A stretch of 64,000 nt of DNA from Desulfosoma sp. (GTDB lineage Bacteria > Desulfobacterota > Syntrophobacteria > Syntrophobacterales > DSM-9756). A program made the position numbers and the translations under genes. The stretch is from assembly GCA_037481875.1 (NCBI GenBank), contig JBBFKY010000011.1:1-64000 (forward strand). Reading direction: 5' to 3'. This document shows positions 26,300-35,870 of this stretch, in pieces (positions within the stretch are counted from its first letter, which is position 1; each line of letters begins with the position of its first letter). The notes under the pieces are model-generated. The model had not been told where the DNA came from, searched no databases, and saw only the letters and a program-made list of their open reading frames with translations.

Positions 26300-27883
26300 A
26301 TGAAAATTTTGGTCAGTGACAACCTGTCGGAGTCGGGCATTGAAAAGCTCAAGGCTGTTCCCGGTTTTGAGGTGGAAGTGAACACGAGCCTGACCCATGA
26401 AGAGCTGGTCAGCATTATTAAAGAATACGATGCCTTAATTATTCGCAGTGCCACCAAGGTGACGCGGGACGTGATTGAAGCCGCCGACAACTTGAAGGTC
26501 ATCGGAAGAGCCGGTATCGGGTTGGATAACGTGGACATTCCTGCGGCGACCAAGCGCGGCATCGTGGTCATGAACACGCCGGAGGGGAACGTGATCACGA
26601 CCGCCGAACACACCATCGCCATGCTTATGGCCTTGTCCCGTAATATTCCTCAGGCCAACAAATCCATGAAGGAAGGCAAATGGGAAAAGAAAAAATTTCG
26701 AGGCAAGGAAGTCTTCAATAAGACTCTGGGCGTGGTGGGGATTGGGCGTATCGGCCGTGTCGTGGCGGATCGGGCCAAGGGACTGAAGATGAACGTGATT
26801 GCCTTTGACCCTTACATCAACGAAGAAACCATTCGAAAGTTGGGGGTGGAGGCTGTCAGTTTCGATGATCTGCTCGCTCGAGCTGATTACATTACGGTGC
26901 ACACGCCCATGACCCAGGAGACCCGGAACCTCATCAACAAAGAAGCCTTCAAGAAAATGAAGCCAGGTGTCTTCATCATTAACTGTGCCCGTGGAGGTAT
27001 CGTCAACGAGCAGGATCTTTATGAAGCGATTCAGGAAGGAATTGTGGCCGGTGCGGCCTTAGATGTGTTTGTGGAAGAACCCCCGAAGAACAATCCTTTG
27101 TTGGAACTGGACAAGGTGATCGCCACACCGCATTTGGGAGCATCCACGGATGAAGCTCAGGAAAACGTGGCCTTGGCCGTGGCCGACCAGGTTATTGATT
27201 ACTTGCTCAACGGAACCATTCGAAACGCGGTCAACGCCCCGGCCATTGACGGAGAGGTTTTGGCCACCATGCGGCCGTACCTCGAGCTTTCCGAAAAACT
27301 GGGGTGCCTCGTGCAGCAGATCACACGGGGAGCGCCGCAGGAGATTTCCATCGAATACGTGGGCGATGTGTGCCAGTTGAAAGACACCAAACCGCTCACC
27401 ATTTCGGTGCTCAAAGGGATTCTGACACCCATGTTGGGCGAACAGGTCAATTTCGTCAACGCTCCGATCCATGCCAAAGAGCGGGGCATTCGTGTCACAG
27501 AGAGTCTGCGCGCGGAGGCCGAAGATTTTACAAACCTTATCAGCATCTACATGAAGACGTCCCAAGACGAAAACCTGGTGGCGGGAACCATTTTCGGCAA
27601 GAAAGATGTGCGGTTGGTACGCATCAACGATTTTCGCCTAGAAGCCGCCATGGAAGGGCACCTGGTGCTCATCTACAACATCGATACGCCAGGTACCATC
27701 GGTGCCATCGGCACATGTCTGGGGCGGCACAATATCAATATTTCTATGATGGATGTGGGGCAGGTGTTGGAGCGAGGTCAAAACATTATTTTGTTGCGAA
27801 CCGATACCCCCGTGCCACCGGAAGTGGTCAAGGAACTGCTCTCATTGGAGAACGTCAACATCGTGCAGATTTTGGAACTTTAG
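26300..27883 (+). CDS. serA: D-3-phosphoglycerate dehydrogenase SerA
   Basis: SerA oxidises 3-phosphoglycerate in serine synthesis. The 527-residue product from ATG 26300 (GGAGGG upstream) is the long form: substrate and NAD domains ([33 protein letters not shown], catalytic region [10 protein letters not shown] and ATPHLGAS), an intervening ASB domain, and a C-terminal ACT domain (about 455-527) that usually senses serine ([27 protein letters not shown]). Confidence 0.96.
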   Translation: MKILVSDNLSESGIEKLKAVPGFEVEVNTSLTHEELVSIIKEYDALIIRSATKVTRDVIEAADNLKVIGRAGIGLDNVDIPAATKRGIVVMNTPEGNVITTAEHTIAMLMALSRNIPQANKSMKEGKWEKKKFRGKEVFNKTLGVVGIGRIGRVVADRAKGLKMNVIAFDPYINEETIRKLGVEAVSFDDLLARADYITVHTPMTQETRNLINKEAFKKMKPGVFIINCARGGIVNEQDLYEAIQEGIVAGAALDVFVEEPPKNNPLLELDKVIATPHLGASTDEAQENVALAVADQVIDYLLNGTIRNAVNAPAIDGEVLATMRPYLELSEKLGCLVQQITRGAPQEISIEYVGDVCQLKDTKPLTISVLKGILTPMLGEQVNFVNAPIHAKERGIRVTESLRAEAEDFTNLISIYMKTSQDENLVAGTIFGKKDVRLVRINDFRLEAAMEGHLVLIYNIDTPGTIGAIGTCLGRHNINISMMDVGQVLERGQNIILLRTDTPVPPEVVKELLSLENVNIVQILEL

Positions 27884-27901
27884 CCGAGTGACGGAGGACC
27901 T

Positions 27902-28354
27902 ATGGAAGAGCAGCAAAAGAAAGGCTTTGTCGTTCGGGACCGGCGAAAAATCGTCCTGGATGACATAGAGTCCAAAGAAACGGAGGCTTCCGCCAAGAAA
28001 ACGGCTGAAGAAACGGAACCGCAGAAACCGCAGGAGCCTTCCTCCCAGGAAAAGGCGAAGACGGAGGCGGACCAAGCCGGGCGCAAGACTGAAAGCATCG
28101 GCACCTATCCTCAGGTGACCTTTTCCACCTTTGTTTTTTCGCTGAGTTCCTCGGCATTGGTGCATTTGGGGGAGGTTCCCGATCCGAGTACCCAGAAAGT
28201 GGAAAAGGACCTTCCCTTAGCCAAGCAGATCATTGACACTCTGGCGATGCTCCAGGAAAAAACCAAGGGCAACCTGGACAAGGACGAGGAGCAATTGCTT
28301 CAGACGGTGCTCTATGATCTACGGCTGCGCTTCGTCAAGCAATGCGGCTCGTAG
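27902..28354 (+). CDS. DUF1844 protein
   Basis: A 150-residue protein with a charged, Glu/Lys/Pro-rich disordered N-terminal half. The conserved C-terminal DUF1844 block is FSTFVFSLSSSALVHLGEVPDP, followed by AKQIIDTLAMLQEKTKGNL and LYDLRLRFVK. Its function is unknown. It begins 18 bp after serA and probably shares its transcript. The 207 bp that follow show no gene. Confidence 0.85.
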   Translation: MEEQQKKGFVVRDRRKIVLDDIESKETEASAKKTAEETEPQKPQEPSSQEKAKTEADQAGRKTESIGTYPQVTFSTFVFSLSSSALVHLGEVPDPSTQKVEKDLPLAKQIIDTLAMLQEKTKGNLDKDEEQLLQTVLYDLRLRFVKQCGS

Positions 28355-28561
28355 CCACCGGATTGAAGAAAGATCCTTAAGCGGCGTCGTGGATCGGGCG
28401 TACAGGCTGCGCCCCCTCGACGCCGGTTTCACCCCCTAGGCCATACCGGCAAGCCATGCGAACATCCTTACCCTAAAAAATCTCTACCTTTTCATGCTTT
28501 CCTTTCAAGCCACGGGCCTTGGCCCGGTGCTCAGAGGGCGTTTACCACAAGGAACAGTTTC

Positions 28562-29416
28562 ATGAAGGTGACGGTGACGGCGTGCGCAAAGATCAATTTA
28601 TGGCTTGAAGTGATTCGAAAACGGCCTGACGGCTACCATGACCTTTCCAGCCTCATGCTTCCGATAGGCATACATGATCGCCTAATGATCGAGACGGGTT
28701 CGAAAGGGTTTCACTTGTCCTGCACGCATCCCGACGTTCCTACAGATGATCGAAATCTGGTATGGCGTGCGGCCGATGCCTTTTTTGATCGATCTGGATG
28801 GTCTATTGGATTGCACGTGCATCTGGTGAAAGAAATTCCTGTAGGAGCCGGCTTGGGGGGAGGCAGTGCCGATGCGGCGGCTTTGCTTACCTTTCTCAAC
28901 ACTCTCGCCCCGAGTCCCCTAAGCGACCAAGACCTCCATGAGCTTGCCCGAGGGCTTGGGGCGGATGTGCCGTTTTTTCTGCTGGGTCGTCCGGCTTTGG
29001 CCATGGGCGTCGGGGATCAATTGCAGCCTGTCTTCGGCGTGCCTCAGTATCCTCTGCTTTTGGTGAAGCCTTCCTATGCCGTGTCTACCGCCTGGGCTTA
29101 CGGGAGTTTGAAGTTGACAAGGGGGTGCAGTCGCATTAAGATCGACACGCTGTTGGCCTGCCCTCTCAACCCGGCGTCATGTCTGGAGAATGATTTGGAA
29201 AGCGTGGTCACGCAAGCCTATCCGGACGTTGCCGCCATCAAAGGGTGGTTGCTGCGCAACGGGGCCGTAGGGGCGCTCATGACGGGGAGCGGTCCTACGG
29301 TTTTTGGCATCTTTGAAACCATGGATCAAGCCATGGTCGCCGCCAAGCGGATGCCGGATTCGTGGCGTCGATACTGGTGGGCGGTCACCACCACGCTTCA
29401 GGGTCCGCCGTCTTAA
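28562..29416 (+). CDS. ispE: 4-diphosphocytidyl-2-C-methyl-D-erythritol kinase IspE
   Basis: IspE is the GHMP kinase of the MEP isoprenoid pathway. The 284-residue product has ACAKINLWLEVIRKRPDGYHDLSSLM (as AKINLWLEV and RPDGYHDL), the ATP loop IPVGAGLGGGSADAAALL, LGADVPFFLLGRPALAMGVGD and the late LMTGSGPTVFG. Followed by tRNA-Gln and prs, the order usual in this phylum. Confidence 0.95.
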   Translation: MKVTVTACAKINLWLEVIRKRPDGYHDLSSLMLPIGIHDRLMIETGSKGFHLSCTHPDVPTDDRNLVWRAADAFFDRSGWSIGLHVHLVKEIPVGAGLGGGSADAAALLTFLNTLAPSPLSDQDLHELARGLGADVPFFLLGRPALAMGVGDQLQPVFGVPQYPLLLVKPSYAVSTAWAYGSLKLTRGCSRIKIDTLLACPLNPASCLENDLESVVTQAYPDVAAIKGWLLRNGAVGALMTGSGPTVFGIFETMDQAMVAAKRMPDSWRRYWWAVTTTLQGPPS

Positions 29417-29440
29417 GGCGAGGGTCACGCCTCCGCCTGT

Positions 29441-29515
29441 TGGGGTGTCGCCAAGGGGTAAGGCACGGGTCTTTGGAACCCGCATTCGGAGGTTCGAATC
29501 CTCCCACCCCAGCCA
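29441..29515 (+). tRNA. tRNA-Gln (anticodon TTG)
   Basis: A 75-nt cloverleaf with encoded CCA: acceptor TGGGGTG/CACCCCA, D-arm GCC-AAGGGGTAA-GGC, anticodon arm CGGGT-CTTTGGA-ACCCG giving TTG, T-arm GGAGG-TTCGAAT-CCTCC. It lies between ispE and prs on the same strand. Confidence 0.97.
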
Positions 29516-29630
29516 ACAATGTGGTGAAAAGGAAGGCCGAAGATGCCCAGGGCCTGGTGCGGGGAGAGGTCAGGCGGCGGACGAAGGATCGGCGCTATGG
29601 GGGACGGGTCGGAGGAGCATGCGCAGTCGG

Positions 29631-30554
29631 ATGAAGGTGTTTGCCGGGTCGTCCAACCCGACACTGGCAGAAAGTGTCTGCCGCCATTTGGGCCTGTCCT
29701 TGGGCAAAGCCTTGGTGACGCGGTTCTCCGACGGGGAGATTCGTGTCGAAATCGGAGAAAATGTTCGAGGGGTAGACGCATTCATCATCCAGTCCACGTG
29801 CCGACCGGTCCATGACCACCTGATGGAGCTTCTGCTCATGGTGGATGCCCTTAGAAGGGCGTCGGCGCAGCGGATCAATGCGGTCATTCCCTATTACGGG
29901 TATGGGCGAAGAGATCAAAAGGACAAGCCTCGAGTGCCTATTACCGCCAAAATGGTGGCCAATCTTTTGAGTGCCGCCGGTGTGGATCGAGTGGTGTCCT
30001 GTTCGTTGCATGCCGGGCAGATTCAAGGTTTTTTTCGCCTGCCCGTGGACGATATTCCAGGGCATTGTTTCGTTATGGATAAGATTCAAAGGGAAGTGAC
30101 CCAGAACAGCGTAGTGGTAGCCCCTGACGCCGCAGGGGTGGCGCGGGCACGCGTTTTGGCTGAAAAACTGGGACTGCCCTTGGCCATCATTCATCAGGAG
30201 AATGAAACGGGACAAAGAGACCCCGTGGTGGTGGGCGATGTCAAGGACCGATCCGTCATCATCTACGATGACATGGTGGACACGGGAACAAAGGTCTGTG
30301 CGGCGGCACAGGCCGTTAAGGCCTTCGGGGCCCGGGAAGCGTCGGCTTTCTGTGTTCATGGGGTGCTGTCCTCGGGAGCTGTAGAGCGCATCGAGGCGTC
30401 GCCGCTTCGGCGATTGGTGGTGACCGACACCATCCCTTTGGAAAAAAAAACGGCGGCATCCTCGAAAATCGAAACGGTCAGTGTGGCGCCCCTTTTGGCT
30501 CAGGTGATGGATCATATTCATCGAGATGAATCGGTAAGCCGCCTCTTTCCTTAG
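29631..30554 (+). CDS. prs: Ribose-phosphate pyrophosphokinase Prs
   Basis: Prs makes PRPP from ribose 5-phosphate and ATP. The 307 residues include MKVFAGSSNPTLAESV, FSDGEIRVEIGENVRG, YYGYGRRDQKDKPRVPI, SLHAGQIQGFF and the PRPP loop VIIYDDMVDTGTK. Starts at 29619 (MRSRMKVF) or 29631 fit; GGAGGAG is only 3 nt before the first, so I prefer 29631, which also gives the usual N-terminus. Confidence 0.96.
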   Translation: MKVFAGSSNPTLAESVCRHLGLSLGKALVTRFSDGEIRVEIGENVRGVDAFIIQSTCRPVHDHLMELLLMVDALRRASAQRINAVIPYYGYGRRDQKDKPRVPITAKMVANLLSAAGVDRVVSCSLHAGQIQGFFRLPVDDIPGHCFVMDKIQREVTQNSVVVAPDAAGVARARVLAEKLGLPLAIIHQENETGQRDPVVVGDVKDRSVIIYDDMVDTGTKVCAAAQAVKAFGAREASAFCVHGVLSSGAVERIEASPLRRLVVTDTIPLEKKTAASSKIETVSVAPLLAQVMDHIHRDESVSRLFP

Positions 30555-30594
30555 CGGTGCGATCCTCGATGCATCTTTCATGTGGAGGCGATAA

Positions 30595-31224
30595 ATGGCG
30601 ATGTTGGAGTTGTCGGCGAAGGTTCGAACACAAACAGGAAAAGGTCCTGCCAGGCGGCTGCGTCAAAGAGAATGGGTTCCGGCCGTGTGCTACGGACCGA
30701 AAACCCCTCCCCTTCCCCTATCTGTTCCCTTGAACCAGTTGCTCAAGTGCTTGCAGGATATGGGTGAAGAAACCCGGTTGATCCCTTTGGTGGTGGATGA
30801 GGGGGGTAAGCAGACCACCAAAAAGGTCATTATTCGCGAAGTTCAGAGGCATCCGTACAAGCGGCGGGTGATTCATGTGGACTTTCATGAAGTGGCGCTC
30901 GATATGCCCATAACCGCCGATGTGCCTTTGGAAATCGTGGGCACCCCTGTAGGTGTCACGGAAGGGGGTATGCTCAACCAGATTCGCTACAGCCTTTCGG
31001 TACGTTGCCTTCCTACGGAAATTCCAGAGAAAATCACGCTGGATGTGAGCCATCTTGGCAAAGGGGAATCGTTGCATGTTTCGGATCTTCGGGGAAAGTA
31101 TCCCTTTGAGATCTTGGACGAGGACAGTTATACTGTGCTGACCGTGGCAGCTCCAGAATCGGAAGAAGCGCCTGAAGAACTGGAATCATCAACAGAAGGG
31201 GGAGAGGAGGTGACAAAGGCGTAG
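30595..31224 (+). CDS. rplY: 50S ribosomal protein L25/general stress protein Ctc
   Basis: The 209-residue CTC form has an L25 domain that binds 5S rRNA (AKVRTQTGKGPARRLRQ, PAVCYGPKT, PYKRRVIHVDFHEV) plus the C-terminal TL5 beta domain (VRCLPTEIPEKITLDVSHL, GESLHVSDL). It ends in an acidic tail. It lies between prs and pth as in many bacteria. Confidence 0.95.
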   Translation: MAMLELSAKVRTQTGKGPARRLRQREWVPAVCYGPKTPPLPLSVPLNQLLKCLQDMGEETRLIPLVVDEGGKQTTKKVIIREVQRHPYKRRVIHVDFHEVALDMPITADVPLEIVGTPVGVTEGGMLNQIRYSLSVRCLPTEIPEKITLDVSHLGKGESLHVSDLRGKYPFEILDEDSYTVLTVAAPESEEAPEELESSTEGGEEVTKA

Positions 31225-31890
31225 GTGGTTGAAGGGGGTTTCTGCCCGAAGACCGAGGGCCGAAAGACTTCCACCGTGGCACAGATTCGCGTCGTGGTCG
31301 GGCTGGGCAATCCCGGCCGTCGCTACGAGGGCACGCGGCACAATGCGGGGTTCGCCGTGGTGGACGCTTTGGCTTCAGGCTACGGCGTTAGTCTTCAGGA
31401 GCGGAAGTTTTCGGCGCAGTGGGCGGAAGGCTTGGTGGCGGGACAGAGGGTCCTTTTCATCAAGCCGACAACGTACATGAATCGAAGCGGAGAAGCCGTC
31501 GAGACCATGCTTCAGTATTTTAAGATTCCGCATTCTCAGATGCTTGTGGTTCACGACGATCTGGACCTGCCCTTGGGGCGTCTGAAGATCGTGCGCCAGG
31601 GGGGTGCGGGAGGTCATCGAGGGGTGGCGTCCATTATGGAATGGGTGGGCGGCGGCGATTTTCCTCGTCTCAAATTGGGCATCGGGCGTCCTCGATACGG
31701 AGAAACGGTCGAGGATTTTGTTTTAAGCTCCCCATATGAAGATGAGCGGGACCGATTCGATCGCATGGTGGCCTACGGCGCCGAGGCGGCTCGAGCCGTC
31801 TTGGAAGAGGGCGTGGATGCGGCCATGAACCTCTACAATCAGAGGAAGGCAGCGGATATGACGCTCACGCGGGCGGAAACGCAGCAGTAA
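31225..31890 (+). CDS. pth: Peptidyl-tRNA hydrolase Pth
   Basis: Pth recycles peptidyl-tRNA. The conserved domain starts VVVGLGNPGRRYEGTRHNAGF with the catalytic His, and continues KPTTYMNRSGEAV, VVHDDLDLPLGRLKI, GGAGGHRGVASI. The GTG at 31225 directly follows the rplY stop and has AGGAGGTGA in front. GTG 31276 would remove 17 unconserved residues and is a good alternative; the true start is undecided. Confidence 0.93.
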   Translation: MVEGGFCPKTEGRKTSTVAQIRVVVGLGNPGRRYEGTRHNAGFAVVDALASGYGVSLQERKFSAQWAEGLVAGQRVLFIKPTTYMNRSGEAVETMLQYFKIPHSQMLVVHDDLDLPLGRLKIVRQGGAGGHRGVASIMEWVGGGDFPRLKLGIGRPRYGETVEDFVLSSPYEDERDRFDRMVAYGAEAARAVLEEGVDAAMNLYNQRKAADMTLTRAETQQ

Positions 31891-31943
31891 ATTTTTTTGG
31901 CCTGTCAAGTTAAATTTTGCACAAGGTAAAGGAGGATGGGAGC

Positions 31944-33938
31944 ATGCTCAACTACACGATCTATGCACCGATCTTTGGCGTGGTTGGATTCTTGTTGGCT
32001 TTTATGATCTTCCTCTGGGTCAAGAAGCAGCCCCCCGGCACGGAAAAGATGCAGGAACTTGAGGAAATGATTCACGTGGGAGCCATGGCCTTTCTTAAGA
32101 CCGAATACTCGGTCCTGCTCATCTTTATCGCCGTGGTGGCCGGTCTTCTCTATTTCGGTGTGAATCCGCAGACGGCCTACTGCTTCCTGGGTGGTGCGAC
32201 CTGCTCGATCATTGCCGGTTTTACGGGCATGACCGCGGCGACTCGCGGCAATTCCAGGACCGCTTGGGCGGCCAATCAGTGGGGTCAGGCCAAGGCCTTG
32301 ACCGTATCCTATTTCTCGGGTTCGGTTATGGGGCTTTCCGTGGCCGGCCTTGGGCTTTTGGGTGTCGGCGTGGCGTACTATTTCTTTGGTGGAGATCCTG
32401 AGACGGCCAACTACATCAACGGTTTTGCCATGGGTGCCAGCTCCATCGCTCTGTTTGCTCGTATGGGAGGCGGTATCTACACCAAAGCGGCCGACGTGGG
32501 CGCCGACCTGGTGGGCAAAGTGGAAGCCGGTATTCCGGAAGATGACCCGCGTAACCCCGGTGTCATTGCGGATAACGTCGGCGACAACGTGGGCGACATC
32601 GCAGGCATGGGCGCTGATATTTTTGAGTCCTATGTGGGCTCCATCATCGCGACCATCGCCATTGCCGCCACCATGCCACAGGAAATGCTCCAGGGTGCGG
32701 ACCGGGCGGCTTATATGGCCATGCCCCTTTTGGTGGTCATGGGCGGATTGATTGCTTCGGCGCTGGGTGTTTTCAGCTTGAAGGCCATGAGCGGCATGAA
32801 CCCCCAGAGCGCCCTGCGTTATACGACCTTTGTGGCGGCCATTGCTTTTGTAGGCATCACCTATTACATCGACAAAGCGCTTGGATTGCCCATGGGTGTT
32901 TTCTATGCCGTGGTGAGCGGTCTCGTGGTGGGTATCATCATCGGGCTTTTGGCGGAATACTATACCTCCATGGCACCGGTCAGAAAGATTGCGGCGCAGT
33001 CTGAAACGGGTCCGGCCACGGTGATCATTGCGGGTCTGGCCGTGGGTATGGAAAGTGTGGCTTTGCCGGTTATCGGTATCTGTGCGGCGACCTACATTGC
33101 CTATGTGACGGGCGGGATCTACGGCATCGGTATTTCGGCGGTGGGTATGCTGGCCACGGTTGGTGCCACCATGACTGTGGACGCCTATGGACCTATCGCC
33201 GACAACGCCGGCGGCATCTCGGAAATGGCGGAACTGGGTCCTGAAACCCGCGCCATCACCGACAGTCTGGATGCTCTTGGAAACACCACAGCGGCCATCG
33301 GTAAAGGTTTTGCCATCGGCGCCGCGGCCCTGACCGCCGTGGCTCTGTTCCAGGCTTTCGCTCAGGCGGCCAAGCTGACCAGCATCGACATCACAAATCC
33401 CTACGTGACCATCGGCGCTTTGATCGGCGGCATTGTGCCCTTCATCGTGGCTGCTTTGACCATGACGGCCGTGGGTGATGCCGCGTTTGACATGGTGGAA
33501 GAAATTCGTCGTCAGTTCCGTGAAATTCCGGGCCTGATGGAAGGCAAGGGCAAGCCCGATCCGGCACGCTGCGTGGCCATTGCCACCAAAGGCGCCATTC
33601 GCCGCATGATGGCACCGGGTCTTGTGGGTGTTACGGTTCCCGTGGTCGTGGGCTTCCTCATTGGCCCGGAGGCTCTGGGTGGCACCCTTCTCGGCTGCAC
33701 CATAAGCGGTGTGATGCTGGCTCTGTTCATGGCCAACGGCGGCGGTGCTTGGGACAATGCCAAGAAGTACATTGAAAAGGGCCATTTCGGCGGCAAAGGT
33801 TCCGACAATCACAAAGCGGCTGTCGTGGGCGATACCGTCGGCGACCCGTTCAAGGATACTTCCGGCCCGACCATGAACATTCTTATCAAGCTTGTGTCGG
33901 TCATTTCGCTGGTCATCGCTCCTTTGCTCATCCGCTAA
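31944..33938 (+). CDS. hppA: Membrane-bound ion-pumping pyrophosphatase, K+-dependent type
   Basis: This integral membrane enzyme couples pyrophosphate hydrolysis to H+ or Na+ export. The 664-residue product has about 16 membrane helices and the active-site blocks [31 protein letters not shown] (as [13 protein letters not shown] and DDPRNP), [21 protein letters not shown] and [14 protein letters not shown]. At the position where K+-independent pumps carry Lys (GNTTK) it has Ala ([10 protein letters not shown]), so potassium dependence is expected. The ATG has GGAGG upstream. The pumped ion cannot be read with certainty. Its codon use is strongly biased, suggesting high expression. Confidence 0.96.
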   Translation: MLNYTIYAPIFGVVGFLLAFMIFLWVKKQPPGTEKMQELEEMIHVGAMAFLKTEYSVLLIFIAVVAGLLYFGVNPQTAYCFLGGATCSIIAGFTGMTAATRGNSRTAWAANQWGQAKALTVSYFSGSVMGLSVAGLGLLGVGVAYYFFGGDPETANYINGFAMGASSIALFARMGGGIYTKAADVGADLVGKVEAGIPEDDPRNPGVIADNVGDNVGDIAGMGADIFESYVGSIIATIAIAATMPQEMLQGADRAAYMAMPLLVVMGGLIASALGVFSLKAMSGMNPQSALRYTTFVAAIAFVGITYYIDKALGLPMGVFYAVVSGLVVGIIIGLLAEYYTSMAPVRKIAAQSETGPATVIIAGLAVGMESVALPVIGICAATYIAYVTGGIYGIGISAVGMLATVGATMTVDAYGPIADNAGGISEMAELGPETRAITDSLDALGNTTAAIGKGFAIGAAALTAVALFQAFAQAAKLTSIDITNPYVTIGALIGGIVPFIVAALTMTAVGDAAFDMVEEIRRQFREIPGLMEGKGKPDPARCVAIATKGAIRRMMAPGLVGVTVPVVVGFLIGPEALGGTLLGCTISGVMLALFMANGGGAWDNAKKYIEKGHFGGKGSDNHKAAVVGDTVGDPFKDTSGPTMNILIKLVSVISLVIAPLLIR

Positions 33939-33961
33939 GAGCCGATCAGGCCTTGTGAACG

Positions 33962-33992
33962 AAAGGGCCCCCGAATTTTTGGGGGCCCTTTT
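33962..33992 (+). terminator. Rho-independent terminator after hppA
   Basis: AAGGGCCCCC, loop GAATTTTT, GGGGGCCCTT followed by TT form a strong stem about 25 bp past the hppA stop. The T-run is short. Confidence 0.85.
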
Positions 33993-34179
33993 CAAGGTTT
34001 TGAAACCTTCGGCGCCATCGACTCCAACCTGCGTTCCGACCTCGGTTTGCCCTTTGCAGTGCCATCTCAAGGTGTTATTATTTTAAAACTTATGGGTGCT
34101 TAGGCCCGCCGAAAGGGCCCCTTTGCTCAGACCGTCTCTTACAGAGCGCTCCACGTTGGAAAGAGACAGGGAGGTCAGG

Positions 34180-34659
34180 ATGTTTAAGGTCGGGGATCTT
34201 GCCGTGTATCCGGCGCATGGCGTCGGCAAAATTGAAGCCATTGAAACCAAGTCCATCGGCGGTCATTCCCAAGACTTCTACATCATGCGCATCCTGGAAA
34301 ACGACATGAAGATCATGATTCCGGTCCAGAACGCGCAGGTGGTCGGACTGCGCCGGCTCATCAGTGTGGATGAGGTCCACCAAGTCTACGAAATTCTACG
34401 CCGCCGAGAGATCTCGGTCAATTCCACCACTTGGAACAGGCGCTATCGAGAATACATGGAAAAAATCAAAACAGGCTCCATTTACGAACTGGCGGAGGTG
34501 CTTCGGGATCTGACCGTGCTTCAAAGCGACAAGGAATTGAGCTTTGGGGAACGCAAGATGCTGGAAACAGCTCGAGCGCTTCTGGTGACGGAAGTGGCCA
34601 TGGCGAGAGGGGCTCAGGAAAGCCAGATTGCCTGTGAAATCGATGAGATTCTTCGATAG
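34180..34659 (+). CDS. CarD/CdnL-family RNA polymerase-binding protein
   Basis: CarD-type proteins bind the beta subunit and stabilise open complexes. From ATG 34180 (GGGAGG upstream) the 159-residue product reads MFKVGDLAVYPAHGVGKIEAIE, the RNA polymerase interaction domain, and a helical C-terminal half (RRYREYMEKIKTGSIYELAEVLRDL, ELSFGERKMLETAR). The 187 bp ahead contain only the hppA terminator. Confidence 0.93.
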   Translation: MFKVGDLAVYPAHGVGKIEAIETKSIGGHSQDFYIMRILENDMKIMIPVQNAQVVGLRRLISVDEVHQVYEILRRREISVNSTTWNRRYREYMEKIKTGSIYELAEVLRDLTVLQSDKELSFGERKMLETARALLVTEVAMARGAQESQIACEIDEILR

Positions 34660-34825
34660 ATGATTGCCTGGGTTTTTTCGGGCAGCCTGAGATCATGAAC
34701 TGCCATGGCCAATGATTTGTGCGCTCATCGGGGAAGGGGGAGATGAGGACGTCTTTTGATTCTCGAGACGTGAAGCGCAGCAATGGGGAGGTCCTGAAGT
34801 CTTAGGCCTTTTATCAGGAAAGGGG

Positions 34826-35863
34826 GTGAGACATGTGGCTTGGGCCAGTCTGATGACCAAGATTGCCCTGATTGTGGTGTGCAGTGTGGGAGGTTATCTC
34901 ATTGCCGGTCAGATTGAACGGCTCGCCGCCTATGGATGGGCCCCGTGGGCCGGCGTCGGTGTAGGATTTTGTTTCGCCCTCTTTGCTATCTGGTTGGTTA
35001 AGACCGTTCGGCGTTTGCCCATAAAGGTGCTTGTGGGGGGAACCCTAGGGCTGGTGACGGGATTGCTCATTGTCAAGCTGCTGAGCTTCGCTTTCATTGG
35101 CATCGAGAATACCACCATTCGTGTTGCCAGTTCTGTGGTTTTGGTATGCATCTTTGGTTATGTGGGCATCGTGGTAGGAAGTATCAAGATTGAAGAACTG
35201 GGTTGGCCCAGTTGGCAGTTTTTTCAAAGGTCCGTGGCGGGGCGAGGCACTTCGCTCAAGATTTTGGACACCAGCGCCATTATTGATGGGCGCATCGTCG
35301 ACATTCTTCAAGCCGGCTTTTTAGAAGGAACCTTAGTCATTCCGGAATTCGTGCTTCAAGAACTTCAACATATCGCCGACAGCACCGACCCATCCCGAAA
35401 ACTTCGGGGTCGAAGGGGCTTGGACATGCTGAAAAAATTGCAGGAAGAGGAATTGGCGGAGATTCGCATTGAAAGGCAGGATTTTCCTCACCTCACCGAA
35501 GTGGACACCAAACTGACGGCGCTGGCCGTGCGCCTGAATGCCTGCATTGTGACCAATGACTATAACTTGTCCAAAGTCGCCGAAGTGCAGGGAATCAGAG
35601 TGCTTAACATTAATCGCCTGGCCAGTGCGTTGCGACCTGTGGTGCTTCCTGGCGAGGTGTTACGTCTTCAGATTCTTAAGGAGGGTAAAGAAGAAGGCCA
35701 GGGGATTGCTTACTTGGAAGACGGCACCATGGTGGTGGTGGAAAATGCTGCCAAGCTTTTGGGGCAGGAAGTGGAAGCTTCCGTGACAAGCATTCTGCAG
35801 ACCACCGGAGGTCGAATGATCTTTACCACGTTAAAGCCGTCCGAATCGGGAAGGCGTCACTAG
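34826..35863 (+). CDS. Membrane PIN-TRAM domain protein (YacL-like)
   Basis: About four N-terminal membrane helices (residues 10-120) are followed by a PIN nuclease-like domain (LDTSAIIDGRIVDILQAGFL, IPEFVLQELQHIADSTD, DTKLTALAV, CIVTNDYNL with its acidic residues) and a C-terminal TRAM domain (about 275-335). The role of YacL proteins is unknown; RNA cleavage is suspected. They often follow carD. Start uncertain: GTG 34826, GTG 34835 or ATG 34853. Confidence 0.9.
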   Translation: MRHVAWASLMTKIALIVVCSVGGYLIAGQIERLAAYGWAPWAGVGVGFCFALFAIWLVKTVRRLPIKVLVGGTLGLVTGLLIVKLLSFAFIGIENTTIRVASSVVLVCIFGYVGIVVGSIKIEELGWPSWQFFQRSVAGRGTSLKILDTSAIIDGRIVDILQAGFLEGTLVIPEFVLQELQHIADSTDPSRKLRGRRGLDMLKKLQEEELAEIRIERQDFPHLTEVDTKLTALAVRLNACIVTNDYNLSKVAEVQGIRVLNINRLASALRPVVLPGEVLRLQILKEGKEEGQGIAYLEDGTMVVVENAAKLLGQEVEASVTSILQTTGGRMIFTTLKPSESGRRH

Positions 35864-35870
35864 TTGCCTC

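Noticed and set aside
31905-34070. A 721-codon open frame on the minus strand covering hppA and its flanks
   Set aside because: It is antisense to a clear pyrophosphatase, has a composition rich in His, Gly, Asn and Arg without recognisable domains, and is explained by the strongly biased codon use of hppA.
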